From Streptomyces tuirus (GTDB taxonomy: Bacteria; Actinomycetota; Actinomycetes; Streptomycetales; Streptomycetaceae): DNA of 64,000 bases. Positions within the stretch are counted from its first letter, which is position 1. Every line of letters begins with the position of its first letter. Shown here in pieces: positions 1 through 9,604 of this stretch. The notes beneath the pieces are model-generated. The model did not search any database, was not told where the DNA came from, and saw only the letters and a list, made by a program, of their open reading frames with translations. Where the stretch lies: assembly GCA_018195615.1 (NCBI GenBank), contig JAGTPG010000001.1, forward strand, positions 682,001 through 746,000. The letters run 5' to 3'. A program made the translations under genes and the position numbers.

Positions 1-3000
1 GAGTCCCAGCGGTTGACGATGTTCGGGTCGCCGCCAGACTCCTGATTCATCCGCCTGAGTGTCGTGTTGGCGAGGCTGGTGGGCTGGCCGACCAGGCCGA
101 GCGCCTGATTGACGACGCCCCGCCACCGCTGAACACCCTTGCCGCCAGACCCGGAGCCGCCTCCTGTCAGGTACGGCATCGGGTCCACGGGCTTGCCGTT
201 GATCCGCGCCTCCAGGTGGAGGTGCGGGCCGGTGACGTTGCCGGTGGCGCCGACGCGGCCGATCGTCTGGCCGGCCTGGACAGCCCCGTCGCGCTTGACC
301 ATCGCGGACAGGTGGGCGTACAGGGACTGCAGCCCGTGCCCGTGGTTGATCAGGATGTGGTTGCCGTAGGGGCCGCCGGAGCGGGCGGAGGCGATCTGCC
401 CGTTGGCGACGGCGTGCACGGCCTTGCCGACCGCGGCCGGGAAGTCGAGGCCGGTGTGGCGGCCGGACGACCACATGCGGCCCGGCACACCGAAGCGGGT
501 CCCGTAGGCGGCGTCGACGGGCTTGACCCACTGGCCGCCACCCATCTGGGAGTCCTCGGATCCCTTGATGAAGGCGAGGGCCTTGTTCAGCAGCGACGTC
601 GGCAGCGCCTTGGCGAGCGCCCCGAACCCCTTCGTGCCGCCAGGGATTCGGCTGATGAGGTCCCGGATGGGTTTGGCGGCGAGCTGGGCGGCCTTGTAGA
701 CGCCGCCGAGGATCCAGTCCTTGCCCTTGCTGACGAGGTTGCCGAGCTTGTCGAGGGTGCCGCCGAACCAGTCGTCGATGCCGCCGTGGTGGCCGACGAT
801 GCCGCCTTCGGCGTAGCCGAGGAGGCGGCGTACCGCGCCGGTGCCGCCGCGGTTGCCCGCGTCGTTGAGGGCGTGGATGGTGCCCGGTCCGATGCCGCGG
901 ACGACCTCGGGTACGAGGACGCCTTCGCCGGAGCGCATCGGGGTGAGGACGTCGTCCCGCTTGCGGGACTGGTAGCCGGGCAGGACGCCGCCGCGCGCCC
1001 AGCCCTTGGGCTTGAACGCGGGCAGCTTGTCGATGGGCAGGACCTTGGCTGCGGCGTTCCACAGGCCGCGCACGCCTTGGTTGTAGACGACGTCGATGAC
1101 CCACTTGATGGGCGCCTTCGTCGCGTTCTTGATTTTGTTCCAGGCGGTGGAGATGCCCTTCCGTGCCGCCTCGAACGCGCCGATCAGCTTGTCCTTCAGT
1201 GTCGTTGCCCAGCCGGGCACGGTCTTCGTGAAGAAGTCGCGGATCGGATACAGGATGTTCTTCTTGATCCAGGTCCATACGGAGCTGATGCCGTTGCGCA
1301 TCGTCAGGTACGCGCCGATGACGCGGAAGCCGAGCATCCTTGCCCAGCTCGGGATGAGCACCGTGAAGAACGTCTTGATCGGGTTGAAGATCTTGTCTCG
1401 GATGAAGGACCAGGCGGTGGAGATGCCGACCCGGATGCCGCTCCACACGGGCAGTATCACCCTGTCGCGGAGCCAGATCATTGCCGGGCCGAGCCGGTCA
1501 GCAACCCACCCGATCAGCGACGCAACGATCTTGACGAGGCTGGTTACCCAGCCGATCACCGTCTTCAAGGCTCCCGCCAGGAGCCCGACGAGGAACCCGG
1601 CGAGCTGCAACAGCGGCGGCAGAAGCCACGACAGCACCTTCACCGCGAGCTCCAGCACCAGCGCCACGATCTTCGCCAGGGACGGGATGATCGGGATCAG
1701 CGCCAGAGTGAGCTGCACGAACGACGGCATCAACTGAATGAGCAGGCCCGTCGCCAGAGACACTACCTGGCCCACAAGCTGACCGATCAGCGGCCACAGC
1801 GGCTCCAGCGCCTCGAACAGGATCAGCACAGCCTGCGTCAGCGGCGGCAGCGCCTGCGCGAGCAGCCCCGCGAACGTCCTGGCCAGGTCGGCCACCACCG
1901 GCGCGAGGCTGGCCATGACCGGGGCTAGCGCGCGGCCGATCTCGGCCGCGATGCCGACGATCGGCGGCAGCAGCTGCACCGCCGCCTCAGCGATCGTGCC
2001 GAACGCGTCAGCCAAGATGGGAAGTACCGGCTGCAGGGCGCCGAACACCTGCTGGATGAGCTGCACGCCGATGGGAATCAGCGGCTGGATCGCAACGACC
2101 AGCTGCTGAAACACCTGCGCGATGAGCTGCGCGATGTCCGTGAGCACCGGGGACAGCGCCTGAATCACATCGGTCAGCGGCCCGACGAGGGCGTCCACGA
2201 CCTGCGTGATCAGCCCGATGACCGGACCCAGCGCCGGGGCCAGCCCCTGGATCACCGCCACGATCAGGTCGGCGATCGGCTGGATCAGCGGCATGACCGA
2301 CTGGACGAGCTGGATGATGGCGCCGCCAACGAGGACGACCGCCGGGGCCAGGGCCTGAACGATCGGCAGCAGGGCCGCACCGAGCGTCGCGGCGAGCTGC
2401 TGCAGGACCGGACCGAGAGCAGTCGCCAACTGGGCGATCGGCTGGGCGATGGCCGCCATCAGAGGCACCACAGCCTGCACGATCGACCCGATGACGGGCA
2501 CGATCGCGGAGACGATCTGCGCCACCGAAGCGAACAGGCTGCGCAGTTGCGCCTGCATCTCGGGGCGGCGAGGATCTTCTCTAGCTCGCCGAAGACCTGC
2601 CCGAGCGCGCCGACGATCTGGCCGCCCGCATCGGATGCGGCCTTGAAGATCTGCTGTACGACGCCGAGGACGTTGCCGAGCAGCGTGCCGAACTGGGAGA
2701 GGATCTCGAAGGCGGTGGTGATGCCCTGCTCGAGACCGCCCGACTCGAACGAGGCGGCGATGCCGTCGGTGAAGGACGTGATGGCGCCGGCCATCTGCGT
2801 GAGCAGAGAGTTGAAGGCGGGCTGGGCTGCCACGGCGAGCTGGCCCCACGCGGTGATGAGCTGGCCCGGCGCCTTCTCGAAGACCTTCAGGTTGGCCGTC
2901 GCCCCGGCGAGGATCTGGTCGAGCATGCCCGTCCGGGCCATCTCGGTGACAGCGCCGGCGGCGTTCTTCGCCATGGCGTTCCATACGCCGGCCGTCTCGG

Positions 3001-4189
3001 TGAGCTGCCGCTGCAGGATCGGGATGGTGGTGCGGCCGAGAGAAGTGACGGTCGAATCCAGGCCGCGGAACAGCTCGTTCTGCACCGACAGGCGCATCGA
3101 GCTCCACGCGGGTGCGAGGCCTTGCACCGCCCGCACGAACGACTTCGCGTTCGGGGCGAGCTTGGCCATCGCCTCGTCGAGCTTCGACGTCTGTGCGGCA
3201 GCTGCAGCCTGAGCGTCCGCCACCGCGGCGGCAGCGTCGGCGACGGCGCGCTGGGCGTCCTCGATTTGCCGGGCGCCCTCCGTGCGCGCCTCATCGACGC
3301 CGCGCTGCGCGTCAGCGAGGGCCCGTTCCTTGTCGGCGACGTTCTCGTTCGCCTCAGAGATGCGCTCCTTGACGGCGAGAACCTGCTGCGAGCCGTCGAC
3401 ACCGGCCTTATTGGCCTTCTTCGTGTCGTCGGCGAGGCGCTTGGTCTCCCGCCTCTGCTCGGTCAGGTTGAGCTTGGCCCGCTCGTAGCGGATCTGGAGC
3501 TCTTCCAGTTCCTGCGGAGTGACACCAGGCTTTTGCCGGGCCGCTGTGAGCTCCTGCTGTGCCTCCTTCAGGCGCAGCACGGCCTCACGCTCGTCGAGGT
3601 GGGACTCGGCGAGCCGCTGGTTCATGTCCTCCAGGGCGCGGGCGGCCTCGCGGCGGGCATCGTTGAGCTCGCCCTGCACCTGGCGGGCGTCCTGCTGCGC
3701 GTCGGACAGGTCCCGCTCGGCGTCCCTGACCTGCCGTTGCGCGTCTGCGACGCGCTTGGCCGCGTCCACGCGCGCCTGCGCGAGCGCCCGCTGCGCGTTC
3801 GCCAGCCCGCGCTGAGCCGACTCGACGGCCTTCGTGGCGGAGGCGGCGGCCTTGGCGTCCGCGGTGGAGTCGGCGAACGCCGCCTTGAACGCCTCCCCCA
3901 CCCCGGACAGGCCGAGCTTGAGAGCGCCAGCCGCCGCGCCCGCGGTGGTCAAGGCGGGGGCCAGGACGGCGGCGCCCGCAGCGGCGGCCGACAGGTTCGC
4001 GCCGATCGCCACACCGGCCAGGGCGCCGATGCCCTTGAGTCCTGCGCCGAAGGCCTTACTGAAGGCGCCGGCGCCCGACTTGCCCGCGTTGGAAGCGCGG
4101 GCGTTGACGGAACGGGACCAGTCCCCTTCGAACTCGGGCCGAATGGAGACGTATCCGCGTCCGACGAGGACGCCACCAGCACCGGCCAC
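1..4189 (-). CDS. Tape measure protein with C-terminal M23 peptidase domain (frame break; 3' end outside window)
   Basis: The protein sets tail length and helps DNA and enzyme delivery. The first ~540 residues have a glycine/alanine-rich hydrophobic segment (about 50-110) and a long charged coiled coil (about 120-330). The second part, read from about base 2558 to base 1, has many hydrophobic repeats and amphipathic segments. An M23 endopeptidase domain lies at about bases 560-190, with HTGLDF, LYAHLS and an HLH zinc-binding motif. After it begins a transglycosylase-like fold (QESGGDPN). The frame breaks at a G4 run (2562-2565); one extra base joins both halves without a stop. An ATG at 2558 could start a separate product, but continuity favours one gene. 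It follows the tail chaperones, as expected. The stop lies beyond base 1. Confidence 0.9.
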
Positions 4190-4201
4190 CGCGCACCCCC
4201 G

Positions 4202-4675
4202 TTACTGGTTCGCGGCGGGCCTCCCGAAGACCTGCGCCAGCTGCTTTGCTCCGGAGCCGTGACGGCCACCGAAGCGGATCACGTTCGTCTTCTGCGGCTC
4301 CTCGACACCCGGCCGCGGGATCGGCTTCGGCGGTTTCAGACGGCCGGTCTTCTTCGGGTCGCCGTGCAGCTTGACCGCCGTGAAGGTGCTCTCCCGCACC
4401 GCGTCGGCGATCGTCGCCAGCAGTTGACGGTCCAACGTCCAGGCGTCCTCTTCCGGCGTGGCCCCGCGCAGCGTCCGTGCCGTGGCCGAGTCGTGCGGCA
4501 GGAACCGCAGGAACACGCGCAGCTCACGCCACGACATCTCCCCGCGGTACAGCTCCAGCAGCGAACGGCCCGGCCAGTAGCGGGCGATGTCCCACTCGAC
4601 GGCCTCCCCGTACTCCTCTAGGAAGCGGCGGAGGCCGGCGATTCCCCCGGCTCGACACCGGAGCGCTTCTGCCAC
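4202..4675 (-). CDS. Tail assembly chaperone, frameshift extension (GT-type)
   Basis: This frame has no convincing start of its own. It overlaps the end of the preceding chaperone ORF by 58 bases and is probably read as its C-terminal extension after a -1 ribosomal slip, so the long product would span 4947 to 4202. Position between the major tail protein and the tape measure gene is the classic place for lambda G/GT-like chaperones, which bind the tape measure during tail assembly. Residues after the slip (EYGEAVEWDIARYW) resemble actinophage chaperones. The C-terminus is basic and proline-rich. Confidence 0.8.
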   Translation of the reverse strand: MAEALRCRAGGIAGLRRFLEEYGEAVEWDIARYWPGRSLLELYRGEMSWRELRVFLRFLPHDSATARTLRGATPEEDAWTLDRQLLATIADAVRESTFTAVKLHGDPKKTGRLKPPKPIPRPGVEEPQKTNVIRFGGRHGSGAKQLAQVFGRPAANQ

Positions 4676-4947
4676 TCCTCGGCGATCAGCTCGATGTCGC
4701 TGAACTGGTAACCGGCCGCGTACATCTCCTTGACCTTGTCCTCGCCGAGGAGGTCTTTCAGGACGGCGACAGTGTTGTCGAGGTCCCCGACGCGTTCCTG
4801 CAGCTCGAACGGAAGGGCCTTGATGGGGGGCAGGGTGAAGGTGACGTCAAACAGGTTGAAGGTGGTGGGCTTCGGCAGGGCGTCGCGCCGCTGCTTGGCG
4901 AGAGAGTTGAGGTCGACGATTTCGCTGCCGACGTTCTTGCTGGTCAC
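4618..4947 (-). CDS. Tail assembly chaperone, short product (G-type)
   Basis: A 109-residue acidic protein that starts with MTSKNVGSEIVDL. It lies just downstream of the major tail protein and upstream of the tape measure gene, as lambda gpG-type chaperones do. It ends in TAG soon after a G5AA run where ribosomes could slip by -1 into the next frame. No catalytic motif is present, and the assignment rests on size, position and the overlapping frame. Confidence 0.75.
   Translation of the reverse strand: MTSKNVGSEIVDLNSLAKQRRDALPKPTTFNLFDVTFTLPPIKALPFELQERVGDLDNTVAVLKDLLGEDKVKEMYAAGYQFSDIELIAEEWQKRSGVEPGESPASAAS
4642..4648 (-). promoter_or_regulatory. Probable -1 ribosomal slippery site
   Basis: On the minus strand the run GGGGGAA is read as GGG GAA in the upstream frame. 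A -1 slip continues into the downstream chaperone frame, avoiding the TAG at 4620-4618. Programmed slips here are conserved in long-tailed phages. Because this window seems to lack bases in G/C runs elsewhere, a missing base would look the same. Confidence 0.6.
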
Positions 4948-4978
4948 GTGGTTCTCCTTGCGGGTGTAGCGGGTTGGG

Positions 4979-5016
4979 TCCCGGCAGGCGCGACCCGCAT
5001 GGCACGCCTGCCGGGA
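4979..5016 (-). terminator. Intercistronic hairpin after the major tail gene
   Basis: Arms TCCCGGCAGGCG and CGCCTGCCGGGA (12 bp perfect) lie between the major tail gene stop and the chaperone start. There is no long T tract, so it is probably an attenuator or mRNA-stability element that keeps tail-tube expression above that of the chaperones. Confidence 0.55.
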
Positions 5017-5023
5017 GTAGGGG

Positions 5024-5584
5024 TTACGCCGCGGACCAGGCCGGGTCGTCGGACAGCCACACGGCGATCTCCGGTGCGGTGTCGGCGTAGGCCGAGACGG
5101 TCATGCCGAGACCGACCGCGCCCGAGCGGGCGAAGGTGATGGACTCGCGGTCGGTGACCTCACCGCGGGCGATGATCAGCCGGTTGGTGATGTCGCCGTC
5201 GACCCACTCCAGGCCGATGGCCCGCTCGTCCGGCGCCGGCGCTGCTGGAATGCTGAGCTTGTGCACGGTGCCCGACACGTCCGTCATCGTCGCGGAGGGG
5301 AAGTAGAGCGTCATCGTCGATGTCTTCAGCTCGATCGCGGTGAAGCCGAGCGTCATGTCCACACCGGTCAGGACCTTGCGGACCGGGGAGAGGGACTGCC
5401 AGGCGTTGATGTCCTCGGTGTCCGTCGAGTACGACATCTCCACGCCGTCGTCCGACAGGTAGCCGAGATCCACCCAGCCCGACCCCCACGCGGTCTCCAG
5501 GTCGGCGGGGGCGGTGGTGCCCTTCGGGGCGATGTACACAGAGCCGTTGAGTCCGACCCTCACGTTGTCGGCGTCGTTCGCCAT
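5024..5584 (-). CDS. Major tail (tube) protein
   Basis: A 186-residue protein beginning MANDADNVRVG. It is beta-rich, with alternating hydrophobic strands and Thr/Ser/Val-rich segments typical of siphophage tail tube proteins (INAWQSLSPVRKVLTG region). The start at 5584 is chosen because GGAGG lies 8 bases upstream; an in-frame ATG at 5617 has no such site. It sits between the tail terminator genes and the chaperones. Family assignment rests on order and composition. Confidence 0.8.
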   Translation of the reverse strand: MANDADNVRVGLNGSVYIAPKGTTAPADLETAWGSGWVDLGYLSDDGVEMSYSTDTEDINAWQSLSPVRKVLTGVDMTLGFTAIELKTSTMTLYFPSATMTDVSGTVHKLSIPAAPAPDERAIGLEWVDGDITNRLIIARGEVTDRESITFARSGAVGLGMTVSAYADTAPEIAVWLSDDPAWSAA

Positions 5585-5667
5585 CGGGTTGCCTCCAGGC
5601 ATAGCGAGGACCCGCACGGCCAGAGCGCCGACGGGTGAAATGGGTATGGGGTGCGGGTTGGGGACTG

Positions 5668-6090
5668 CTATGTGGGGCGGACCACGATGCTCATCACGAG
5701 CACATACCGCGGAATGGGGTCTGTCTCGGCCGCGGCTTGGAAGGGGAGCCAGATCATGCTCGTCTCGCCCACGCCGTAGATGCGGGCCGTGCCATGAGTA
5801 GTGCCCTGCGCGGCGATCATCTGCGCCGAGACCAGCGCCGCCAGGTCGCGTGCCTGCTTCTTCGTCGCCGCGAGGACGTCGATGTCGAGAGTGCGGTCAG
5901 CGGTCACAGGCTTCTGCCGGGAGCCGCCGCCGCCCAGCGTCACCGACACCACCCCGGCCGCCAGCTTCGACTCCAGGCTGGGCGGCCACTCGGTGCCCAC
6001 GTTCGTGCCGGACGGCAGGACGCCCTTGAGGTAGGCGACAGCGACCTGTTCGACGTCCGGCATCACCACCGCTTGCAGGGCGCTGCTCAC
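5668..6090 (-). CDS. Tail completion/terminator-like protein
   Basis: A 140-residue protein located immediately before the major tail gene, where siphophages encode the tail terminator that caps the tube. The sequence has alternating short strands (VVSVTLGGGGSRQKP, RYVLVMSIVVRP) and an alpha-helical segment (KKQARDLAALVSAQ), which fits this small alpha/beta fold. It overlaps the upstream gene by 4 bases. The call is positional. Confidence 0.6.
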   Translation of the reverse strand: MSSALQAVVMPDVEQVAVAYLKGVLPSGTNVGTEWPPSLESKLAAGVVSVTLGGGGSRQKPVTADRTLDIDVLAATKKQARDLAALVSAQMIAAQGTTHGTARIYGVGETSMIWLPFQAAAETDPIPRYVLVMSIVVRPT

Positions 6091-6314
6091 CGCCGCTTCC
6101 TGCCAGCCTGCGGCGCGGGCTCCGCCTGCTCGGGCTCGCTTTCCGCGTTCACGGCCGCAGGCGGAGCAGGCTGCAGACCGGTGCCCTGCTCCTGCCCGAT
6201 GACCTCTGCGACCATGCCGTCGCGGTGCATTGCCTTCAGCCGTGTGTCGTCGACGTCGAGCTCCTCGCCGGGGGCCTTGTCCCCGTACCAGTTGGCGAGC
6301 TTGATCCGTGGCAT
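6087..6314 (-). CDS. Small acidic phage protein
   Basis: 75 residues: an ordered N-terminal half (MPRIKLANWYGDKAPGEEL) and an Ala/Pro/Glu-rich tail ending in Arg/Lys. It overlaps both neighbours in the head-tail joining cluster. No known domain was recognised; a minor connector or assembly factor is possible. Confidence 0.6.
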   Translation of the reverse strand: MPRIKLANWYGDKAPGEELDVDDTRLKAMHRDGMVAEVIGQEQGTGLQPAPPAAVNAESEPEQAEPAPQAGRKRR

Positions 6315-6691
6315 CAGGTGCTCCTCAGCGAGTCCAGGGCGCGCCCCAGCGGACGGGCCTTCGGGGACCAGCCCGCCTGGGGGCGGTCACGGGATGTGGC
6401 CGGGCGGCCGGACCCGAATTCGACCTGCAGAGTCCAGGGGGCTGTGGCCCCGAACTCGGCCCTCCAGCCGTTGGGGTGCATCGCTGCTGCCGAGTACACG
6501 CTCTCCGCGTACTCGCCATGACGCTGCACGGACGGGTCGTAGGTAGGGCCGGTGTACTTCGGGGCGATCGCGCGGGTCACGTCGGCTCCGCGGTCTGCGA
6601 CGTCCTCCAATGCGTCCCGCATCTGAGGCTGCCTGGCCAGCTCCCGGTACATGGTCGGGTTGGGGACGAAGCGGAACGATGTGCGGGCCAT
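6314..6691 (-). CDS. HK97 gp10-like neck/tail completion protein
   Basis: 125 residues with a helical N-terminus (YRELARQPQMRDALEDVADR) followed by a region with RHGEYAESVYS and GWRAEFGATAPWTLQVEFG. This pattern, with a conserved 'lies in a neck operon, ends RALDSL' C-terminus, fits HK97 gp10-type proteins that act at the head-tail junction. It is coupled to its neighbours by overlapping stop and start codons. Confidence 0.65.
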   Translation of the reverse strand: MARTSFRFVPNPTMYRELARQPQMRDALEDVADRGADVTRAIAPKYTGPTYDPSVQRHGEYAESVYSAAAMHPNGWRAEFGATAPWTLQVEFGSGRPATSRDRPQAGWSPKARPLGRALDSLRST

Positions 6692-7035
6692 CAGCTCACC
6701 TCCCGCAGATCTGCCTCAATGTGGTGGACGCCCCCGCCCGGGGCGGGCCAGCGGGCCACCTTGCCGGTCACCTGCAGCACCAGCCCGTCGAACTCGACCC
6801 GGTCGCTCTCACGCAGATCCAGGTCCCGGCCGCGCGGCGTGTACAGGCGCCATCCGGTCACGGTGATGTGCCGGTCGTCGGTGTTCTCCGCGCTGCCGCC
6901 GAACGGTTGCACGTTGACACCCGGCACAGGGATGCGGGTTGCGGCCGGGCCGTAGTCGTACTTGGTGTTGTGGTAGTCGTCTTCGGTCTCGGCAGGGCGG
7001 ACGATGGTCACCGACTGCAGGTAGAGGATGCTCAC
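6691..7035 (-). CDS. Head-tail connector/stopper-like protein
   Basis: About 114 residues from a GTG at 7035 that overlaps the stop of the upstream connector gene (GTGA). The beta-rich sequence (RHITVTGWRLYTP, SDRVEFDGLVLQVTGK) fits phage head-tail joining stopper proteins that close the connector after packaging. The longer reading from 7209 runs antisense-like through the upstream gene and is not supported. Confidence 0.6.
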   Translation of the reverse strand: MSILYLQSVTIVRPAETEDDYHNTKYDYGPAATRIPVPGVNVQPFGGSAENTDDRHITVTGWRLYTPRGRDLDLRESDRVEFDGLVLQVTGKVARWPAPGGGVHHIEADLREVS

Positions 7036-7660
7036 AGCAACGACACCGACCCCGTCGTCCGCCGGTACGCCCGCAGAATCCTGCGATGATCCAACGTGAG
7101 CGAGCCAGTGCCGAACGTCTCCACCGTGTGCGTGATGGAAATGCCGCCCACCTGCTCCGAACGCAGCCGGTTCGGATTCGCGAGCGTCGCTGACGCCAGG
7201 TCCAGGCACACGCCCACGATGTCGTCCGGGATCTCCTCGTAGCCGTGCGAGTACGTGACCCGCACCCGGTCCGCCCAGATCCCCAGCGGCCGGCTCCGGG
7301 CCAGCCCATGAGCCGCGTCGACATGTAGAACGGGTCGCCGCGGTGCAGCTCCGAGCCCTGCCGGATGAAGTCGCGCTCCTCGACCGCGGGGAACTCGGTC
7401 CCGGAACCGTCCGGGATCTCCACCACCGTCAACGGGTGGCTGCCGTCCACGACGAGCGGGCGCTGCGGAAGCTTCAGCACCCGCTCGCCGCCCTCCAGCA
7501 GGACCGTCTCGTTCGCTACGAACGTGATCGTCTGCCGGGTGTGACGGCGGATCGCCGCCGACGCCAGCCTCAGCGAGAGGTCGGCGGCCTCAGTGTCCAG
7601 CGTGCCCCGCTGGGCGTAGACCTCGAGGTCTGCGACGGTAGCCAGGTTCGGCAGGGACAT
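7032..7660 (-). CDS. Head-tail adaptor, gp6-like (frame break)
   Basis: Begins MSLPNLATVADLEVYAQRG, typical of gp6-like adaptors that bind the portal ring. Residues 1-125 read in one frame, and the rest (RVRVTYSHGYEEIPDDI to the end) in the -1 frame. One base missing from the C4 run at 7281-7284 restores a ~209-residue protein with helical N-terminus, central beta region and C-terminal helix. It is probably an assembly error, not a pseudogene. Confidence 0.75.
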
Positions 7661-7672
7661 AGCCCCTCCCGG

Positions 7673-8044
7673 CTACTCGGCATCCTCGGCGTCGGCGATC
7701 TTCTGGAGTGTCTTGACGAGAGTCGAGCGCGGGCTGTCCTTCGCCTGCTCCGCCTCCAGCGCCTCCGCGGCACGGTCCGGGTCGTCTCCGACCCAGGCCA
7801 GCACCTCCTTGGCAGTGCCCTCGATGTCGAGCTCGGCGGGCGGCTCGCCGCCCTCGCCCTGGCCAGCGTCCGCGTCGGGCTCCGGCTGGGCGGGTCGGTC
7901 GTCCTCGAGGACTTCGATCGACTCGGCCGGAGCATTGTCGGCGAGGAGTTCGGCCAAATCGCCGGTGAGCTCCTGCCCTTCCTTGAACGTCTGCACCGCG
8001 TAGTTCCAGTACGCGGTGGTCTCCTTGGTCACGCGCACGCGCAT
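7673..8044 (-). CDS. Acidic protein following the capsid gene
   Basis: 123 residues from ATG 8044, with GGAGG just upstream; the ATG 10 codons earlier lacks a site. Starts MRVRVTKETTAYWNYAVQTF, a short strand-rich head, then an acidic Pro/Glu linker and a helical C-terminus (TAKEVLAWVGDDPDRAAEALE). It is positioned between capsid and adaptor. It may be a minor head or decoration protein; function unknown. Confidence 0.6.
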   Translation of the reverse strand: MRVRVTKETTAYWNYAVQTFKEGQELTGDLAELLADNAPAESIEVLEDDRPAQPEPDADAGQGEGGEPPAELDIEGTAKEVLAWVGDDPDRAAEALEAEQAKDSPRSTLVKTLQKIADAEDAE

Positions 8045-8064
8045 GCCGTATCTCCTCCCAGTGG

Positions 8065-8096
8065 CCGCCGGCACAGCACGGTGGCCGTGCCGGCGG
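8065..8096 (-). terminator. Hairpin after the major capsid gene
   Basis: Arms CCGCCGGCAC and GTGCCGGCGG are exact complements in the short gap after the capsid stop (8106). No T tract follows. It probably stabilises or attenuates the capsid mRNA. Confidence 0.5.
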
Positions 8097-8105
8097 GAGA
8101 CGACA

Positions 8106-9413
8106 TCAGGCGTGCTCGATCACGACGCCGCGCTTGTACAGCGCCGCGTCGCCAGAGCCTGCATCGGACGGGACACCGAAGTCGCCCACCCACGACCAGG
8201 TGGAACCGACGACCTGCTGCAGCCGGTCCTGCGGGGGGCGAATCAGCAGCGTGACGTTGACGGACGGCGCGGCCATGATGGTCCGCACCTCCGGCACGTC
8301 CTCCACTCCGGTTCCGGCGAGGAGGTTGTTGGCGCCGTCGAACGGGGCCGCCATGAGCGCGTTCGCGCCCAGCACGATCGGCCGGTGCACCGTCAGCGTG
8401 CCCGCCGAGCCGCCGTTGGAGATGGTCTGGGTCTCCAGGTTGCGGACCCAGTCGATGCCCGCGAACCGGCCGATCGACAGATCCTGGTAGATCGGCGAGT
8501 CGACACGGCCCTGCAGCGCCTGCTTGAAGTCGGCGTCGGAGAACAGCTGCGCCTCGGTGTCGGGGTCGATGTGGGCGACGTAGTAGCCGCCGACCGTGGG
8601 CACGGCCATCTTCCGCAGGCGCGCCACGGCGGACCGGAAGTTCGCGAAAGTCACCGTGTTCGACGTGGACAGGTCGAAGGCGCTGTCGCCTGTAGCCCGG
8701 ACCGACACCGGTGCATTCGCTGCGACCACCGAGTCGCCGACCACGTCGGCTCGCGCGGTGCCCAGAGTCAGCACCTTCGTGGACGTGTTCACGCCGGTCA
8801 CGGTGTTCGCGACGCCTTCGATGGTGACGTTGAGCGGGTTCGCGCCGGACACCGGGGTCGGAACGCCGTTGACCAGGACGGTTTCGAAGCCGTCCGTGGA
8901 CGCCACCGTGATGCTGGTGTCGGAGGTGCCCGCGGCGGTCGCCCAAGTGCGGCCGCCCGCGTAAGCCTTGTACAGCTTGTTGCGGGCGACCTGGTTGATG
9001 GTCTGGCCGGCGTTGATGCCGAGGTTCTCGATGTCCGCTAGAAACTTCGAGGCGAGCGCCATCGCCGAACCCAGCATGTTCGTGTCCATGCTGTTGGCGA
9101 ACTGGTCCATCGTGACGGACCACTGCTCGACCGTGTACGTCGACGCGGACGGGTCCGACCCGGTGACCGGGGTCGGCACCGGGGAGAGCAGGCCCTTACG
9201 GGTGAAAGTCTTCGTGTCGCCCAGTCCGCCCTGCCACGGCTCGGCGTCCGCGATCTGCGGGAACAGGAACTCCGGCACCAGCGCATCCCGGAACACCCGG
9301 TCGAGCATGCCGTTCTGCAGCATCGCCTGGATCGCTGCGGGGAGAGCCGCCCGCACACCGGCGTGGCGGCTCAGCTTGAACCACGGCCGGGCCGCGGTCA
9401 TGACGGGGGTCAT
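8106..9413 (-). CDS. Major capsid protein
   Basis: 435 residues. Helical N-terminus (AAIQAMLQNGMLDRVFRDAL), then a long segment with GDTKTFTRKG and VEQWSVTMDQFANSMDTNM typical of HK97-fold capsid proteins of the N4-gp56-like branch, and an inserted Thr/Val-rich beta domain (about 165-235) that may protrude from the shell. It follows scaffold and protease genes. The ATG at 9413 has GGAG 6 bases upstream and overlaps the protease stop (ATGA), so capsid and protease are translationally coupled. Confidence 0.9.
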   Translation of the reverse strand: MTPVMTAARPWFKLSRHAGVRAALPAAIQAMLQNGMLDRVFRDALVPEFLFPQIADAEPWQGGLGDTKTFTRKGLLSPVPTPVTGSDPSASTYTVEQWSVTMDQFANSMDTNMLGSAMALASKFLADIENLGINAGQTINQVARNKLYKAYAGGRTWATAAGTSDTSITVASTDGFETVLVNGVPTPVSGANPLNVTIEGVANTVTGVNTSTKVLTLGTARADVVGDSVVAANAPVSVRATGDSAFDLSTSNTVTFANFRSAVARLRKMAVPTVGGYYVAHIDPDTEAQLFSDADFKQALQGRVDSPIYQDLSIGRFAGIDWVRNLETQTISNGGSAGTLTVHRPIVLGANALMAAPFDGANNLLAGTGVEDVPEVRTIMAAPSVNVTLLIRPPQDRLQQVVGSTWSWVGDFGVPSDAGSGDAALYKRGVVIEHA

Positions 9414-9604
9414 GTGTTCTCCTCGATGATTTCTATGGACACAAGGTCCGGATGCTGCGTAGCGACCTGCTCCAGGCCCAGCAGCGCGGTTTGGGTGATG
9501 GCCGACACGGCGGCGCAGACGCGACCCCCAGCGGCGTGCTCCTCGTGACCGGCCACCTCAATGCGGGTGCGCCCGTCGCCCAGCCGGGCGCGAATGGTGA
9601 TCAC
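9410..9604 (-). CDS. Prp-like cysteine protease, putative prohead protease
   Basis: 64 residues with the signature of the Prp family (DUF464): a GH near residue 20 and VCAAVSA with Cys30, ten residues apart, followed by a helix. In Firmicutes, Prp uses this His/Cys pair to trim ribosomal protein L27 and, in some staphylococcal phages, capsid and scaffold proteins. Here the gene lies exactly between scaffold and capsid, overlapping both (GTGA and ATGA). No other prohead protease is visible, so maturation cleavage of scaffold or capsid is the likely job. The protein is short compared with ~105 residues in bacteria, so some C-terminal part is absent. Confidence 0.75.
   Translation of the reverse strand: MITIRARLGDGRTRIEVAGHEEHAAGGRVCAAVSAITQTALLGLEQVATQHPDLVSIEIIEENT

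Noticed and set aside
216..1928. Long plus-strand open frame opposite the tape measure gene
   Set aside because: Arg/Gln/Asp-rich, low complexity, no start signal; it is an antisense reflection of the high-G+C tape measure gene.
7032..7660. Calling the many broken genes pseudogenes
   Set aside because: All breaks are one base in the same direction, mostly in G/C runs, with no internal stops or deletions; sequence error explains them better.
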